Shown here piece after piece: positions 1-10,326 of a DNA stretch of 64,000 nt (its first letter is position 1; each line of letters starts with the position of its first letter). Source of the stretch: Norana najaformis (taxonomy: Eukaryota > Annelida > Clitellata > Crassiclitellata > Hormogastridae); assembly GCA_964023275.1 (NCBI GenBank), contig OZ029916.1, forward strand, positions 39,619,396-39,683,395, given 5' to 3'. A program made the position numbers and the translations under genes. Under the pieces are notes generated by a model. It ran no database searches. It saw nothing but the letters and a program-made list of their open reading frames with translations, and had not been told where the DNA came from.

Positions 1-65
1 ATCAGTTGATGCCTTGTGCATCAGACACTGGTCAAAGTGGTCAAAACTGAACATCAATTTCTTAC

Positions 66-2763
66 CTACCAACATCAGAACCGCCTTTTCTCTCTGTCAT
101 CCATTGGCCAGAAGTCCAGAACTGCTTTGGATCTCGGCTGGTCAGTCTCTTGTACGCAGCATCAAGCGGACCCTCTCGACCAATGGCCTGCAAACATTCA
201 ATTTATGCCATAAATCATGAACGTAATCACTTCGTCATGCTTTTTCATCACATCTACAGGTAATCTAATAGCATCTACAGTTTGTTCATTCAAAGTAATC
301 CACGTTGCCATTATCTAATGTATCTTGCCAGAAATTGGGTAAAAACGTAAATTTATTAAGGATATTAGGAAAAAGTATGTACCAGTACTGTAGAAATATT
401 TTAATGGAATTTTTAATTGTTATTTAAAACTCTGCAAAAAACCTTCAACGGTTGAAGACTCTCGTCTATTAAACTGGTTGAACAACCTATTGCTATGACA
501 CATGGTAAGTGGTAAGGTAAGGTATGGTAATTGCTGCTTATTACAGGTATCTGTACATACTGAGTCTCCTTATAACAAGGATACAAGGCTTATGATTCCT
601 TTGACTGAATTCAAACTGAAAGTTATTTAGTAATGAGCTACCATGCCACCTAAATAAAAAATGTAAAGCCTCCACATTCCTAGTGAAAGGCACTCATTTC
701 CTTCTCTTTGGCCCTCGAGCCAGCAATGGAATAATCCCAAAGTCCTAGGCAGTGCATCTAATTCACAGATCACGATAGTACCAAATTAAACTGCTGGTGA
801 CAGAGGCACAAGTCTGCAAACAACTTGCCCAGGGTCGATTTACACAGAATCCACCCAGAAAGTGTGAACCCACAACCTTCGATTACAGACCCAGCACGTT
901 AACCAAACAGCCAACACTGTTAAACACGCCATCTTAAAGAAAGGTTTTAAAATTCCTAATTCAGATTTCTATGCAATTTTTGACTGTTACCGAAAGCAAG
1001 ATATAATTAAATGTATGGGTCTATTGACTTGCTGAATAGCTATGAGACCTCAATGGACTTTGCAGCTCCATCGGTCATTGCCAGCGGACATGCATAGAGA
1101 CCACTAGATGACTGGAAAAGGTACAACTTGGTCATCTGGTATAGTCGACTGAAAAACAACAAATCTCACAGTTACATACAACAGAATCTCAATAAAACAC
1201 ATTTCACTACTGACATGATTCCGATACAACATGAATACAATATAGACACAAAATTCGATTTGATATTAGAATATTTCCTTTATTTTTTGTAGCACTTATT
1301 AGTGTTCAATGTCGATAAATCTGAATCTGAAGTGCACAAGCAACTTGTCTAGGGTTGTTACTTGACACACAGTCAAGCGTGTCAGACAGGTGCTCCAAGC
1401 ATGGTACAGCTGAATGTCATAGGTAAGGAAACAAACTAAGATAAGGTCAGGCATGGTACAATAAGGGCAAACATAGTCATTACAATTTGGTAAGGCAAGA
1501 ATGCAAACTTCACAGGCCAATGCTAGATCAGATTGTTTATGTTTCCAGCACCACATAAGCTATTATTTAATAATAATAATAAATTAAAACTAAGGTTAGG
1601 TAACTGGTAAGACCAATAGTAGCACATACCAGTATATGCATATATACATGTGTATGCATATATAGAGCAAATCAGATATTTCACCTCAGATATTAGATTT
1701 ACTGATGCTGCACATGTTATAAATGCTTTAAGTGCTATGAATAATAAAGATTTAACTGTAAAAATTCATATCTATGCAGACTTATAACTTACTGTTGTTG
1801 GCAATTTAATAAATAGCTGAATCAAATCCAAAGGCCATGTTTGGTTAGAACTGGAAAGGCCAAAGGTTAGGTACGGTAACTGATATGGACTCCAGTAGTG
1901 GATGCTTTTACTTGACTCAGATGTCTGACAATTTGTGTTAATACCTAATTTCAGTTCACATGGTAATTTAATTATAATAATAATTACATTACATTAGTAA
2001 CATACTAAACAGCTTGCAGTACCAACCTCCACTGGTCCTGTTTGCGTTCGTAGGCGATTGCAATAAGTCCTTCTTCAGCCGATATCTTTTTCAGCATCTT
2101 CCAAGCTGGACACGTGATAATCTTATCGACCCTCTTGCCCCACGAGTTAAAACTCTCAAGCCTCGGAGGATTACGCTCACATTCTGTGTGCAGCTCAAGG
2201 ATGTCTGTTGCAACACGATGACCAAACCTTTCCAAGTCTGGAAGGATCTCGGCGTACACCTTTAACATTTAATGTAATGCCATATAATGTAATTTTAGGA
2301 AAAATTGTTTGAGCTTGTCAGCAGCACGTGAAATTGTGTCACTTATTTGTTAGTGTTTTGTCCAGTGTGTTCATGATTAATGTATTGCACTGCAATGTAA
2401 AGTTACTCAAGGTATAGTATAGCAATGCTATGGAATATAAATTGCCAAAAATACAAGCAACATGCACTAGAAAGGTTTAACAAATTTTCGCAGAAAACAT
2501 CCAACTCGGCAGAAAACCTTTGCAGGAATATGTCTTCTCAGGTACTTCTGCAGAGTAACATCTTCGGTAAACTGATTGCCAAGCTGGGGTTCAGCCTGGA
2601 AGAAGGGCCCAACCCGGGCCCTGGCAAAGGGCGTCTCATTACGCGGTAAAACCTGTTGCGATGATGAACTCTCGACAACTGACGAGGCGGCCATTCCAGG
2701 GTGCCAAAGAATCTGCGCTGCGCCAGACCGACAGCGTCTTAAAATCGGTCTTAAAGCAAACAT
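66..2763 (-). CDS. acdh-11: Acyl-CoA dehydrogenase, AidB/ACDH-11 type (5' part, runs off left edge)
   Basis: Four exons join in frame: 2518-2763, 2027-2259, 1049-1148 and 70-187 (the last donor could be at 66). Exon 1 holds GPFFQ and the LQKYLRRHIPAK segment; exon 2 holds DLERFGHRV, NPPRLESFNSWGKRVD and SAEEGLIAIAYER; exon 3 holds KLYLF and CPLAMTDGAA; exon 4 holds LTSRDP, FWTSGQW and the flavin-site signature MTERKGGSDV. This order and wording is that of the AidB/ACDH-11 branch of acyl-CoA dehydrogenases, FAD flavoproteins acting on long acyl-CoAs. About 232 residues are visible; the family is usually about 550-600, so the catalytic C-terminal half lies left of the window. The ATG at 2763 gives an Arg-rich N-terminus (LRPILRRCR) resembling a mitochondrial presequence. 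Met24 sits in a better initiation context. The exon 1 donor (AAG|GTTTTC) is weak. Family assignment is from recognition, not a search. Confidence 0.85.
690..945 (-). repeat. tRNA-derived SINE-like repeat, family B
   Basis: Read on the minus strand, this has a tRNA-like head (GTGCTGGGTCTGTAATC, then GGTTGTGGGTTCACA) followed by TTCTGTGTAAATCGACCCTGG. The same order of blocks occurs on the plus strand at 12595-12870, which shows it is a dispersed element. It lies in intron 3 of the acyl-CoA dehydrogenase gene. No tail is clear in this copy. Confidence 0.5.
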
Positions 2764-3165
2764 TTCAGTTGTTGCTTTAAACCAAAACAACCGAAGTCAT
2801 TTAGTCGTGCCACGGAGCAAAGTTCACGAGCAGTATTACAACTTGCTTGGAACAAGTCTTAGAAATTCCTGATTAAATGTCGGACCGCAGCGCCTCTGGC
2901 GACCAGCAAATATCACTTGTTTACATAACAAACGCATGCAGTTTTAAAGCAATTCGGCAAATTATTATGTTTTATGAGTAAAATATTACCAGTGGAAAGT
3001 AAAATAATATATTTAATATGTGCTGTAATGTCTGCATTAAAAATTATAGGACATCTGATTTAATTTTGAAACGATTTAATTTTGTAGTGTGCGGCCGTGC
3101 ATCAGACCTTTGAATAAATCTTAATAAATCCTAATAAACCTTAGGTGAAATGTCTGGGATTAAAA
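2764..3165. promoter_or_regulatory. Probable promoter/5' region of the acyl-CoA dehydrogenase gene
   Basis: This stretch lies directly upstream of the minus-strand first exon. It contains CpG-bearing sequence near 2780-2900 and then AT-rich DNA. I see no clear TATA box or named factor site and no coding exon. It is assigned only by position. Confidence 0.3.
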
Positions 3166-3171
3166 TGTAAA

Positions 3172-3790
3172 AGTACATGTTTTCTAGCGACCGTATGGCC
3201 TCGACCCTGCTCATTTTCAAAGAATTTATTGGATGAGATCCTTTACCACCGCTGTCCATTTGAATGGGCGCCACGCCATTGACATGTAGGCTACAATAAT
3301 CTAAGCTACAGTTACAGTTAGGGTCCCCGCGTACGGACCGTTCTAGCCCGAAATTTAAATCACTTCATAGACTTAAGATTCGTTATTTAAAATGCCCCTC
3401 GATTATCAAACTTCTCAACCTTCTTACAGTCGCCAGCTATTGCAACAACCGGTTCTACTCGTTCTTCCTCATACAGTCATACTTGTTTCACTGGGCCTCC
3501 AGTATCCTCTCTAAAATTCTCAGCCACTCCTTAATCTACGCGGCGTCAGCTAGTTGGAACGAACTTCCAAAAGATCTCATCTGTCTTTATCGCCTTGCAA
3601 TACGCTCGAGATTGAAACCTGAACTCTGCAAGCTAAACTACCGGGCTAGCACGGTCCGTGCACGAGGATCTTAAATAACGTGGCGCGCATTAAAACGGGC
3701 AGAGGTGGTGAAGGAGCTCACCCGATCAATTCATTGAAAATGAGCAGGGTCGAGGCCATACTGTAGGTCGCTATATAAAACCGTGTATAT
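3172..3790. mobile_element. Inverted-repeat (foldback-like) element, about 0.6 kb
   Basis: The left arm (about 3172-3300) and the reverse complement of the right arm (about 3665-3790) share TAGCGACC, GTATGGCCTCGACCCTGCTC, ATTTTCAA and later CCTTCACCACC-like blocks, so the imperfect arms exceed 100 bp. The centre (about 3370-3660) is unrelated to the arms and encodes a degraded LINE tail. It could be a non-autonomous DNA transposon that captured or was hit by a LINE, or two copies of one repeat in opposite orientation. No target duplication is clear. Confidence 0.6.
3483..3677 (+). pseudogene. Degraded C-terminal fragment of a non-LTR retrotransposon ORF
   Basis: The frame reads SHSLIYAASASWNELPKDL followed by an Arg/Lys-rich stretch RLAIRSRLKPELCK. 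This matches the common end of CR1/L2-like reverse transcriptase ORFs (SVAAPxLWNxLPxxLR...FKSxLKTxLF). No reverse transcriptase core is present, so it is a fossil between the arms of the inverted-repeat element. Confidence 0.55.
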
Positions 3791-3854
3791 TTATATCAAT
3801 ACTGTCTCTTGGCTTCACCTCTCCGGATTATGGTCGGGCACGGTAGCCGAAGGG

Positions 3855-4005
3855 GTGGGGCACGATAGCCTAATGGAGAGAGTGCTCGGCCTGTAACGCG
3901 GAGAGTACGGGCTCAAAACTCCCTGAGACGGTTACTGTGTAGGGACCATGAGCAAGTCTTTCACTCACAATTGCTCGGCGCCATCAGTTGAAGCTAAGGC
4001 ATTAG
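3855..4005 (+). repeat. tRNA-related SINE-like repeat (single copy seen)
   Basis: The sequence has an A-box-like block (TAGCCTAATGGAGAGAGTGC) and, about 35 bases on, a B-box-like block (GGGCTCAAAACTCC), then GGGACCATGAGCAAGTC. The spacing suits a tRNA-derived head. It has no close partner in this window and its stems do not fold into a normal tRNA. Confidence 0.4.
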
Positions 4006-4059
4006 AAAGTGGGGCAAAAATTATGACATGGCACCGAAACTGACCAAACAGCCAGACTC

Positions 4060-4570
4060 TTGTGGACTTGATTTGAAATAGAGTCGGAGAAACTTGACTT
4101 GATATAGCGCCGAAACATAAGCTGGTCTCTTGACGCGGCTTTTGTGTGGCGCTGAGATATTTCGATATTTACATTTACACCTACATTAGAGACATAATTA
4201 TTTGTGGTGTCGGGGATAGCCCCAACCCTCTGGAATAAATTCCACCAAAAACTGCAACAGTATTCTGACCCATCATACAAACTCATCGACGCTCCAGCGC
4301 TTGCAATTTCTGCATCGGCCTTTCACCCTAACCCTGACACCTCTTCTTCCTCTTATATCTCTCACCTCTCCAATCCCAAACACCCCACCCCCATAGCTGC
4401 CACGCTCTCTCCGTTAGCACTTTTGAATCTTGACCTGGAACCGAATCCTTCTGCCTATCGATTTTATTTTTGACTGAACGCCTGTGAATAAGCTGGTCCC
4501 CGCGACGTGGCTTTCGTTGGGCGCTGTAGAAATCTCGGAATTACGATTACGATTAGCCTACTTATATATA
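4060..4570 (+). mobile_element. LINE 3' ends, two partial copies (family L-A)
   Basis: Part 4060-4195 ends AAGCTGGTCTCTTGACGCGG then GTGGCGCTGAGATATTTCG. Part 4200-4570 begins with the retrotransposon tail motif APTLWNKF, passes a CT-rich tract, encodes LDLEPNPSAYRF, and ends in GGGCGCTGTAGAAATCTCGG plus ATTACG repeats. The same 3' end recurs at 55975-56240 (minus), 61900-62130 (minus) and 63480-64000 (plus). The WN tail motif and repeated ATTACG tail indicate 5'-truncated non-LTR retrotransposon insertions. Confidence 0.7.
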
Positions 4571-5277
4571 TTCGTTTATTCATCAAAATATTCAGGGTGA
4601 CGTACCGCACCTGAATTTACAAGAAATAATGTTATACAGAGTCTGACGCTAACATTTTAACTTTGCTACCACCAATATGTATAAGCCAATTTCTGCAATT
4701 GCAAATTGTGATGCGTGCAAATATTAGTCATTGTAAATTAATAAACATTTGAGTTCAGTTCTAATTACTAATCTACGGCGAAACGTATAATTTTATTGCT
4801 TTTAGGCAGTGCATTTAGTATAAAGATTTTAATAATTAAAATCTTTGGTCTGTGCTGGAAACTGGAGCTCCTAAAAAACACGAACGTCGAAATGCCGGTT
4901 CCAGTTAACTTTTGTAAATGTGATCTGTAAAACGTTTAGAACATTTTTGTATTTTAAAAGTTTGTATTAAAATTTATGGTAGGATAATCGCGTGTTGTTA
5001 TGGCCTGTTTTAGTATCATTTTTCATGAGAGTACGATGATTAGGTTGAAACCTACGCATCTTCCGCCATGATGGCACTGGGGAGTTCCGCGTGTGGGTAA
5101 TACAGCTGTTTGTGTATGTTTGGTCAATGGTGTGAGAGTGAATCATAAAAGTTAATGGGTAAATTAGTTTGAACGTAGGTTAATGAATTACCAGAAAGTA
5201 GCTGTTGCACTGTTGCTTGACTGAGTAATAAATTGCGATTTTCATTATGTTGGAGCTTTAAAGCTAAGTGATTGCAT

Positions 5278-5352
5278 TGTATATAAATGTAACATATTCG
5301 GTTTTGGCTCATTTAGCTTGTAACAGGTTTTGAGTTTGACATATTTCCTACA
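5278..5352 (+). promoter_or_regulatory. Candidate TATA-like site and 5' leader of the metallophosphoesterase gene
   Basis: GTATATAAATG lies about 95 bases upstream of the start codon, and TTTCCTACAG at 5343-5352 resembles a 3' splice site. The mRNA could therefore begin near 5305, or the start-codon exon could be joined to an upstream non-coding exon. Neither is proven by sequence alone. Confidence 0.3.
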
Positions 5353-5373
5353 GGATTTTAAGCGATTCTGAGA

Positions 5374-6684
5374 ATGTCCTCATCCGATATCATCCGTGTT
5401 GGGGAAGTCAATAATCCGGACGCACACGTTGTACGCATTGTACACATTTCGGACACACATCTTCAACACAAAAAGTTCATTGAAAACAAGAACATTCCAG
5501 ATGGTGACATTCTTGTCCACTCCGGCGACTTTGCAAAGTTTAATTTCTCACGGCTTTGTTCCAGAGAAGATTACCTCAACGAAATTAACGAACTCAATGA
5601 ATTTTTTGCCTCTCTTCCACACAGATTCAAGGTCTTTGTCTCAGGCAACCACGAAACTAATTTTCTTCGTGAGACAACTGAGCGAACCTCATGCCTCCTG
5701 ACAAATGGTATATACCTACAGGATTCCTGGGTGACCATAGAGGGTATCAAGTTTTATGGATCTCCGTGGAATGGTGTCCGACACAATTCGTTTGCTCGAG
5801 GATTCGGCGTTCTATATTCAAGCCTGCCCAACTACTGGAAGCTGATACCCAATGATACGGACGTTCTGATCACGCACAATCCACCATTCAACATTCTAGA
5901 TTTAGGCCTAAATAAACACTTCATGAATGTTGCGGTGTACTGTGAACTTTGCAGAGAACACCACAAAGAGTTTCGACATTTTGGTTGTCCTGTACTCCGG
6001 GATGAAGTGCTACATAGAGTTAGGTAAGCTCAGACGTGTTATGGCCCTGGCAACCGCTATTATTGTAGTAGGCTACAAATTCTGTTTAGCATGGCAAATG
6101 TTTTCTTGTAAGGCATCATACTGCAATTTTTATGTTTGTGCAGAGGATACTCGTGTGAAGTTTATTGTCATTATGAGTGCCTGCACACGTGAGCAAGATG
6201 GTGCACTAGTCCCTCCTTGAATTCACACCTAAACAATTTTGGCCCTTATCAGGCCAGGACAATGTGTCCCAGTTTTGCCCCTTTGTGCACAAATTTCTGT
6301 TGACACGCGTGTTTTTTGGCATCTTTATCGTCATTAGGTACTTGGAAGGTTCTACGTAAGTGTCTAGTTACATTAAATTACTTAACAAGATTCAGTAGTA
6401 GTTATAACACGAAGTTTCTTTTAAAGATTAACTCTGCTATTTGTGATAATGTTTGAAGGTATATTCCTGTTACTTTTTGCAGGCCAAAGGCTCATCTCTT
6501 CGGTCATGCCCACGAACCCAATGGCTCAGTTTGGCAAGATGGAATACTCTTTTCCAATGCAGCAATGGCATGCACTCCTCGTGCAACAGTTTTAGATTAC
6601 CATGTTGAAGCAGAAAAACAAGGCGTCACCAATATTATGCCACAGGCACAGGCTTCAGACTCGAGCACATGTAATGTAATGTAA
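5374..6684 (+). CDS. MPPED: Metallophosphoesterase domain-containing protein, MPPED1/2-like
   Basis: Two exons, 5374-6023 and 6483-6684, join through a GTAAGC donor and a TTTTTGCAG acceptor to give 283 residues; human MPPED1/MPPED2 are about 290-330. The calcineurin-like phosphoesterase metal ligands are all visible: SDTH (Asp27, His29), SGDF (Asp52), SGNHE (Asn92, His93), THNPP (His168) and, from exon 2, GHAHE (His225, His227). The enzyme should be a dinuclear-metal phosphodiesterase/phosphomonoesterase, probably cytosolic as no signal or membrane segment is seen. Mammalian MPPED2 has Gly in place of the first His of the last motif, which weakens activity; this protein keeps His. The intron is 459 bp. 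The physiological substrate cannot be inferred. Confidence 0.92.
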
Positions 6685-7038
6685 ATTACTGAAAAATGTC
6701 CATGCCAAACAAAAGCTGTCAGAAAGGTCAGCTGTTTAGTTAAATCAACCCGTGTAATTGCAGGTCAAATTCAGGTTTGTGAATTTCTTTTTCGAGACAG
6801 GTTTTTTGTAATGAGTTAATCATTGGATTATTTAATATTATGGTATGTTGTTATACTGTAATGTTAATCTGCAATACATAAACATTGTTAGTAATAATTT
6901 TAACAATATGTAGTTATGTTGTATGGTGACTTACAATGTAACACAAGGAAAGGTTGTCTGTTGTCATGTTTGAAACTGCAAACAAAAGATCCTGAAATGC
7001 TCAGGGCCTGTGAAGCGGCTTTGTTTGGGTCATGTAGT

Positions 7039-7044
7039 AATAAA
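7039..7044 (+). terminator. Candidate poly(A) signal of the metallophosphoesterase gene
   Basis: AATAAA occurs about 355 bases after the stop codon, just ahead of a SINE. It is the first canonical hexamer I found downstream; its use is unproven. Confidence 0.35.
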
Positions 7045-7074
7045 TGAATGACCTTGCAGTGTGCAAAGTCTAGT

Positions 7075-7345
7075 CACTCAAGCAATTACCATGCTGGATT
7101 GCTAACTGAGTCTGGGGTTCAAATACCCATCAGGACCGAAAGATATTGCAGATCTATTGCACTAAAGTCCCCTAGTAAAATTTGGGTGTAAGCCGAGTGC
7201 TTCTACAGTACATTTTCAATGGGATGATCAGACAGCGAGGAAAATGACCGGCCACTTGCCCTCATATGCTGAGGCTAAGAAAATGAAGTCACGAACAGTT
7301 CATAATCATGACGTGCCTCTCATGGTTGGCTTCTTATCTACCTTA
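7075..7345 (+). repeat. tRNA-derived SINE, family A
   Basis: The tRNA-like head has GCTAACTGAGTCTGGGGTTC with B box GGTTCAAATAC. The body has TCAATGGGATGATCAGACAG, GGCCACTTGCCCT, ATGCTGAGGCTAAGAAAATG and AAGTCACGAACAG. The same body follows a tRNA-like head in other copies at 13080-13335 (minus), 54190-54480 and 60270-60505. Confidence 0.7.
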
Positions 7346-7489
7346 CATAGCTTTTGAACATTTTTAAAGTGTACCAGTAGTTTAGTTTTTGGTTAGATTG
7401 AAAAGTTGAGATGATCTTTATTCTTTTACATTGCTACTTTACCTTACAGTAAAGTTATAACTTGGACTTTAGGTTGTTTGGGAGAGCTT

Positions 7490-7870
7490 TTTACAGTTCC
7501 ACACAAAACTGGTGTTCTAGCTAATTCTTGAAAATTTGCTTTATGTTTTTAACTGTATCTTGAAATTTGTAGTGTTACAGTTTGTTTATTCCTGAGAAAA
7601 CTGTTTACAATTTCACTTGAAAACACTTGTGCTTTTTGGTTTTATAGTTTGCTATTCCTGAAAAACCTTTTTACGATTTTACTTATAAACACTGATGCTT
7701 TTTATCGTTTTAGCAGCTACAGTAATTCTTGAAAATTTGCATTTTATGGTTTTAGCTGATTCTCAAATTTTCCTTGTGGCTTTAGCAGATTCTTGAAGAT
7801 TTGTATGTATGGTTTTATGGTTTGGCAGCTAATTCTTGAAAATCTACTGTCATGTTTACTTAAATTTTCC
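7490..7870 (+). repeat. Degenerate minisatellite
   Basis: Variants of TTCTTGAAAATTTGC and TTTATGGTTTTAGC recur about every 50-60 bases with much drift. It lies between the metallophosphoesterase and GRK genes and codes for nothing. Confidence 0.5.
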
Positions 7871-7999
7871 ACAGATTTAACAGTGAACGATATTCACTGG
7901 TCAGTTCTGTTTTGGACAATTTGCAAGTGTATTACATTGGATCCTCCTTATAGAATGCATCATTTTAACACATATTCTGATTTAAAGTGGTCTGACACA

Positions 8000-10326
8000 T
8001 AGAGCCCCAGTTTAATTCGCTTTTGAAAACATTTTTGTGTAATGTGCCTCTTTCTAAGGTCACTAACCTCATTGTAATGCTATGCTTCATATGTTTCCAA
8101 ATGACCCAAATGTGTTGTCATAAGGATGTACCAGTGTAGTTTTTATTATGATAGCTTATGTAGGTAATTTTATAGCTTCCAGTTTTGGCCTAAAGATATG
8201 AAATGTCATGATAGAATTTGTGAGTTTGTACTGTAATGGACAGTCAAGAATGTGATATTTTTTACTTGTATAGATTAAAGTGTGTTTAAATAGACCTGTG
8301 TTGTTAGTGGTTCTTGAGAATTTCAAAAATTTTCAGTTGCATTCCCAGGCAGGAAGTCTCTTTATGAATAAGCCTAAACAAATCTCTGCTTTCAGGATCA
8401 GCTGTACTAGTGAATGAGCTACTACTAAACAAGCTGTACTAGTGTACTGCTCATTTAAGATGGAGTGACTTACTGCTTGACTCTGACTTATCTGGTACAA
8501 ACTTTAATGACAATTCTTCAGATCATACAGTCATTAGAGGCTACCCGCCTTCAGCACTCACTTTCCCAGACCCATCAATTTTTATCCATGTACTGCTACC
8601 GAATGACCGGGATAGAAAGTTGCATACACCGATATAAATACTCTACCATAGATGTATGTATGTTGTCAGTATAACAAACAATTGAAACAAATATAGATCG
8701 CCTTCAAATTGCACACTTGTCATCTGTTACATACACTTGACTACTTCAAATCTGTAGTCAAATGTATTTTTGAACAGTTACAGTTAATAAACTGAGTAAG
8801 CTATACTGTCTTTTAGTGCCTATATCTCTGTCCAACTGTTAAGTTTTAAAAAGTGTTAAGATTGGTGCAGATATTACTTCTTCTGGCAGCCGTTCCAGTG
8901 CTCTACAATGCTCTTGTTTTTTTGAAATAATATTGCTGATAACATTACATTCAACTGTCGCCCTTTTTATTTCCTTTGCAAGCCCTTAATTTCTGCAATT
9001 TCTTCATGCTGATGCTCTAACTCTTCTTTGAATCCGAGTAACTCAAACTCGACTTACTCTTGCCTGCCCCAAATTTTAGTCAAGCTTTTGAAACCGATGA
9101 TGCGCCTAGATCACAGCTTTTACAATACCAATGCTCAGTTGGCTCCTATTTTACGTCCCAAAGAAATCTCCGCGGGAATGTTGGCGTAAGCAAAGTGAAA
9201 TTCTATAACCACACAAGTGAAATTCTATAACCACACTAAATTCCGTTGTCCTGTGGAATTTTACCCAAACGCGACTTTTGTGCAAATCATCGTCAGTTTT
9301 ACTAGTAGCATGTTTCGACTTTTCCTTCCCCTTGGCTCTCCGATAGCCGACATTTCGACCTTTCGCTCCGTGTAACCTTTAGGTGAATAAGTTTAATAAT
9401 AAAAGCCAAACTAATCGATCGTGTTATCGGCCAGACTGTTGAGGCCATATTATTTGCTGAGGTTACTGCAGTAACACTGTAGCACTCAAAGGAAAAAGCC
9501 TGAAAAGAAATATGTATAAAGGTTTTACATAATGGAGAAAATTTATCTCGGCGAAATAAAAAATCGTGGCAAAACATAACAGTACATCTTAAATCGCCTT
9601 GACTATCGCTACAGTTTGCGATATTTAAAGGAAAACACTATGTCTAATTAACGTGTAGCGTCATCTAGCAATTCACTGAATAAAATACTTTCCACTATCG
9701 GCTATTACTATCTAATCTGAAGTACTAAAGTTGCATGCTCTTTATCTGAAAATATGCATTTGAAATTTTAAAATGAAACTTACTTTTAAATAACAGTTCA
9801 GCACTACTTCTATAACCTCCTCGAACGCAAATTCACTTAGCGTAGGAGGCATTTTCTTTACGTCATCGTATGTAAAATCTCCATCTCAGATATGTAGTCT
9901 GTGCTGTAGCAAAATCGTAGATGCGGTTGTATAAAAATCAAATAAATGTTTTAAAATGGATCCTTGAACCAAAGAAATCGACTAAATTCCGTAAATCGGA
10001 CATTTTGAAGCGGATTTATTAGGCTTGTTTTGTCTGAATTGACAAACTGTTATCAAATTGCGACCGAAATGCCAGTGTTGTTTCGTCTCGTATCTATAGA
10101 GTTTATCTTGGGAATCTGAAGCTCGAAGGGCGCAATATAAATGTTCGATTTTATTACTTTCGTGAGTTGTTGCACTACACAACGACACGTAATTTAAAGG
10201 TGACTTTCGTTGCAGACATCAGGACTAATTTTTCTTAGTGTATCTATCAGGATATTAAAAGGGCCCAAGTTTCTGGGCTGAGGATTTCAGTTAAATTGCT
10301 GGCCATTGTTCGGTAGTGATTAAGCC
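8000..10326 (+). other. Intergenic region upstream of the GRK gene
   Basis: No exon of a known family was recognised on either strand. A 22-bp unit (AAGTGAAATTCTATAACCAC plus AC) is tandemly doubled at about 9197-9240. The last kilobase contains scattered CpG and should include the GRK promoter and 5' leader, but no specific element stands out. Confidence 0.35.

Noticed and set aside
2425-2649. Plus-strand frame with LEEGPNPGPG, resembling a 2A motif
   Set aside because: It is antisense to exon 1 of the acyl-CoA dehydrogenase and lacks the Asp/Glu spacing of 2A; the minus-strand exon explains the sequence.
4430-4470. LDLEPNPSA as a broken 2A motif
   Set aside because: It lies after the WN tail motif at the LINE 3' end, not before an endonuclease, so position argues against 2A.
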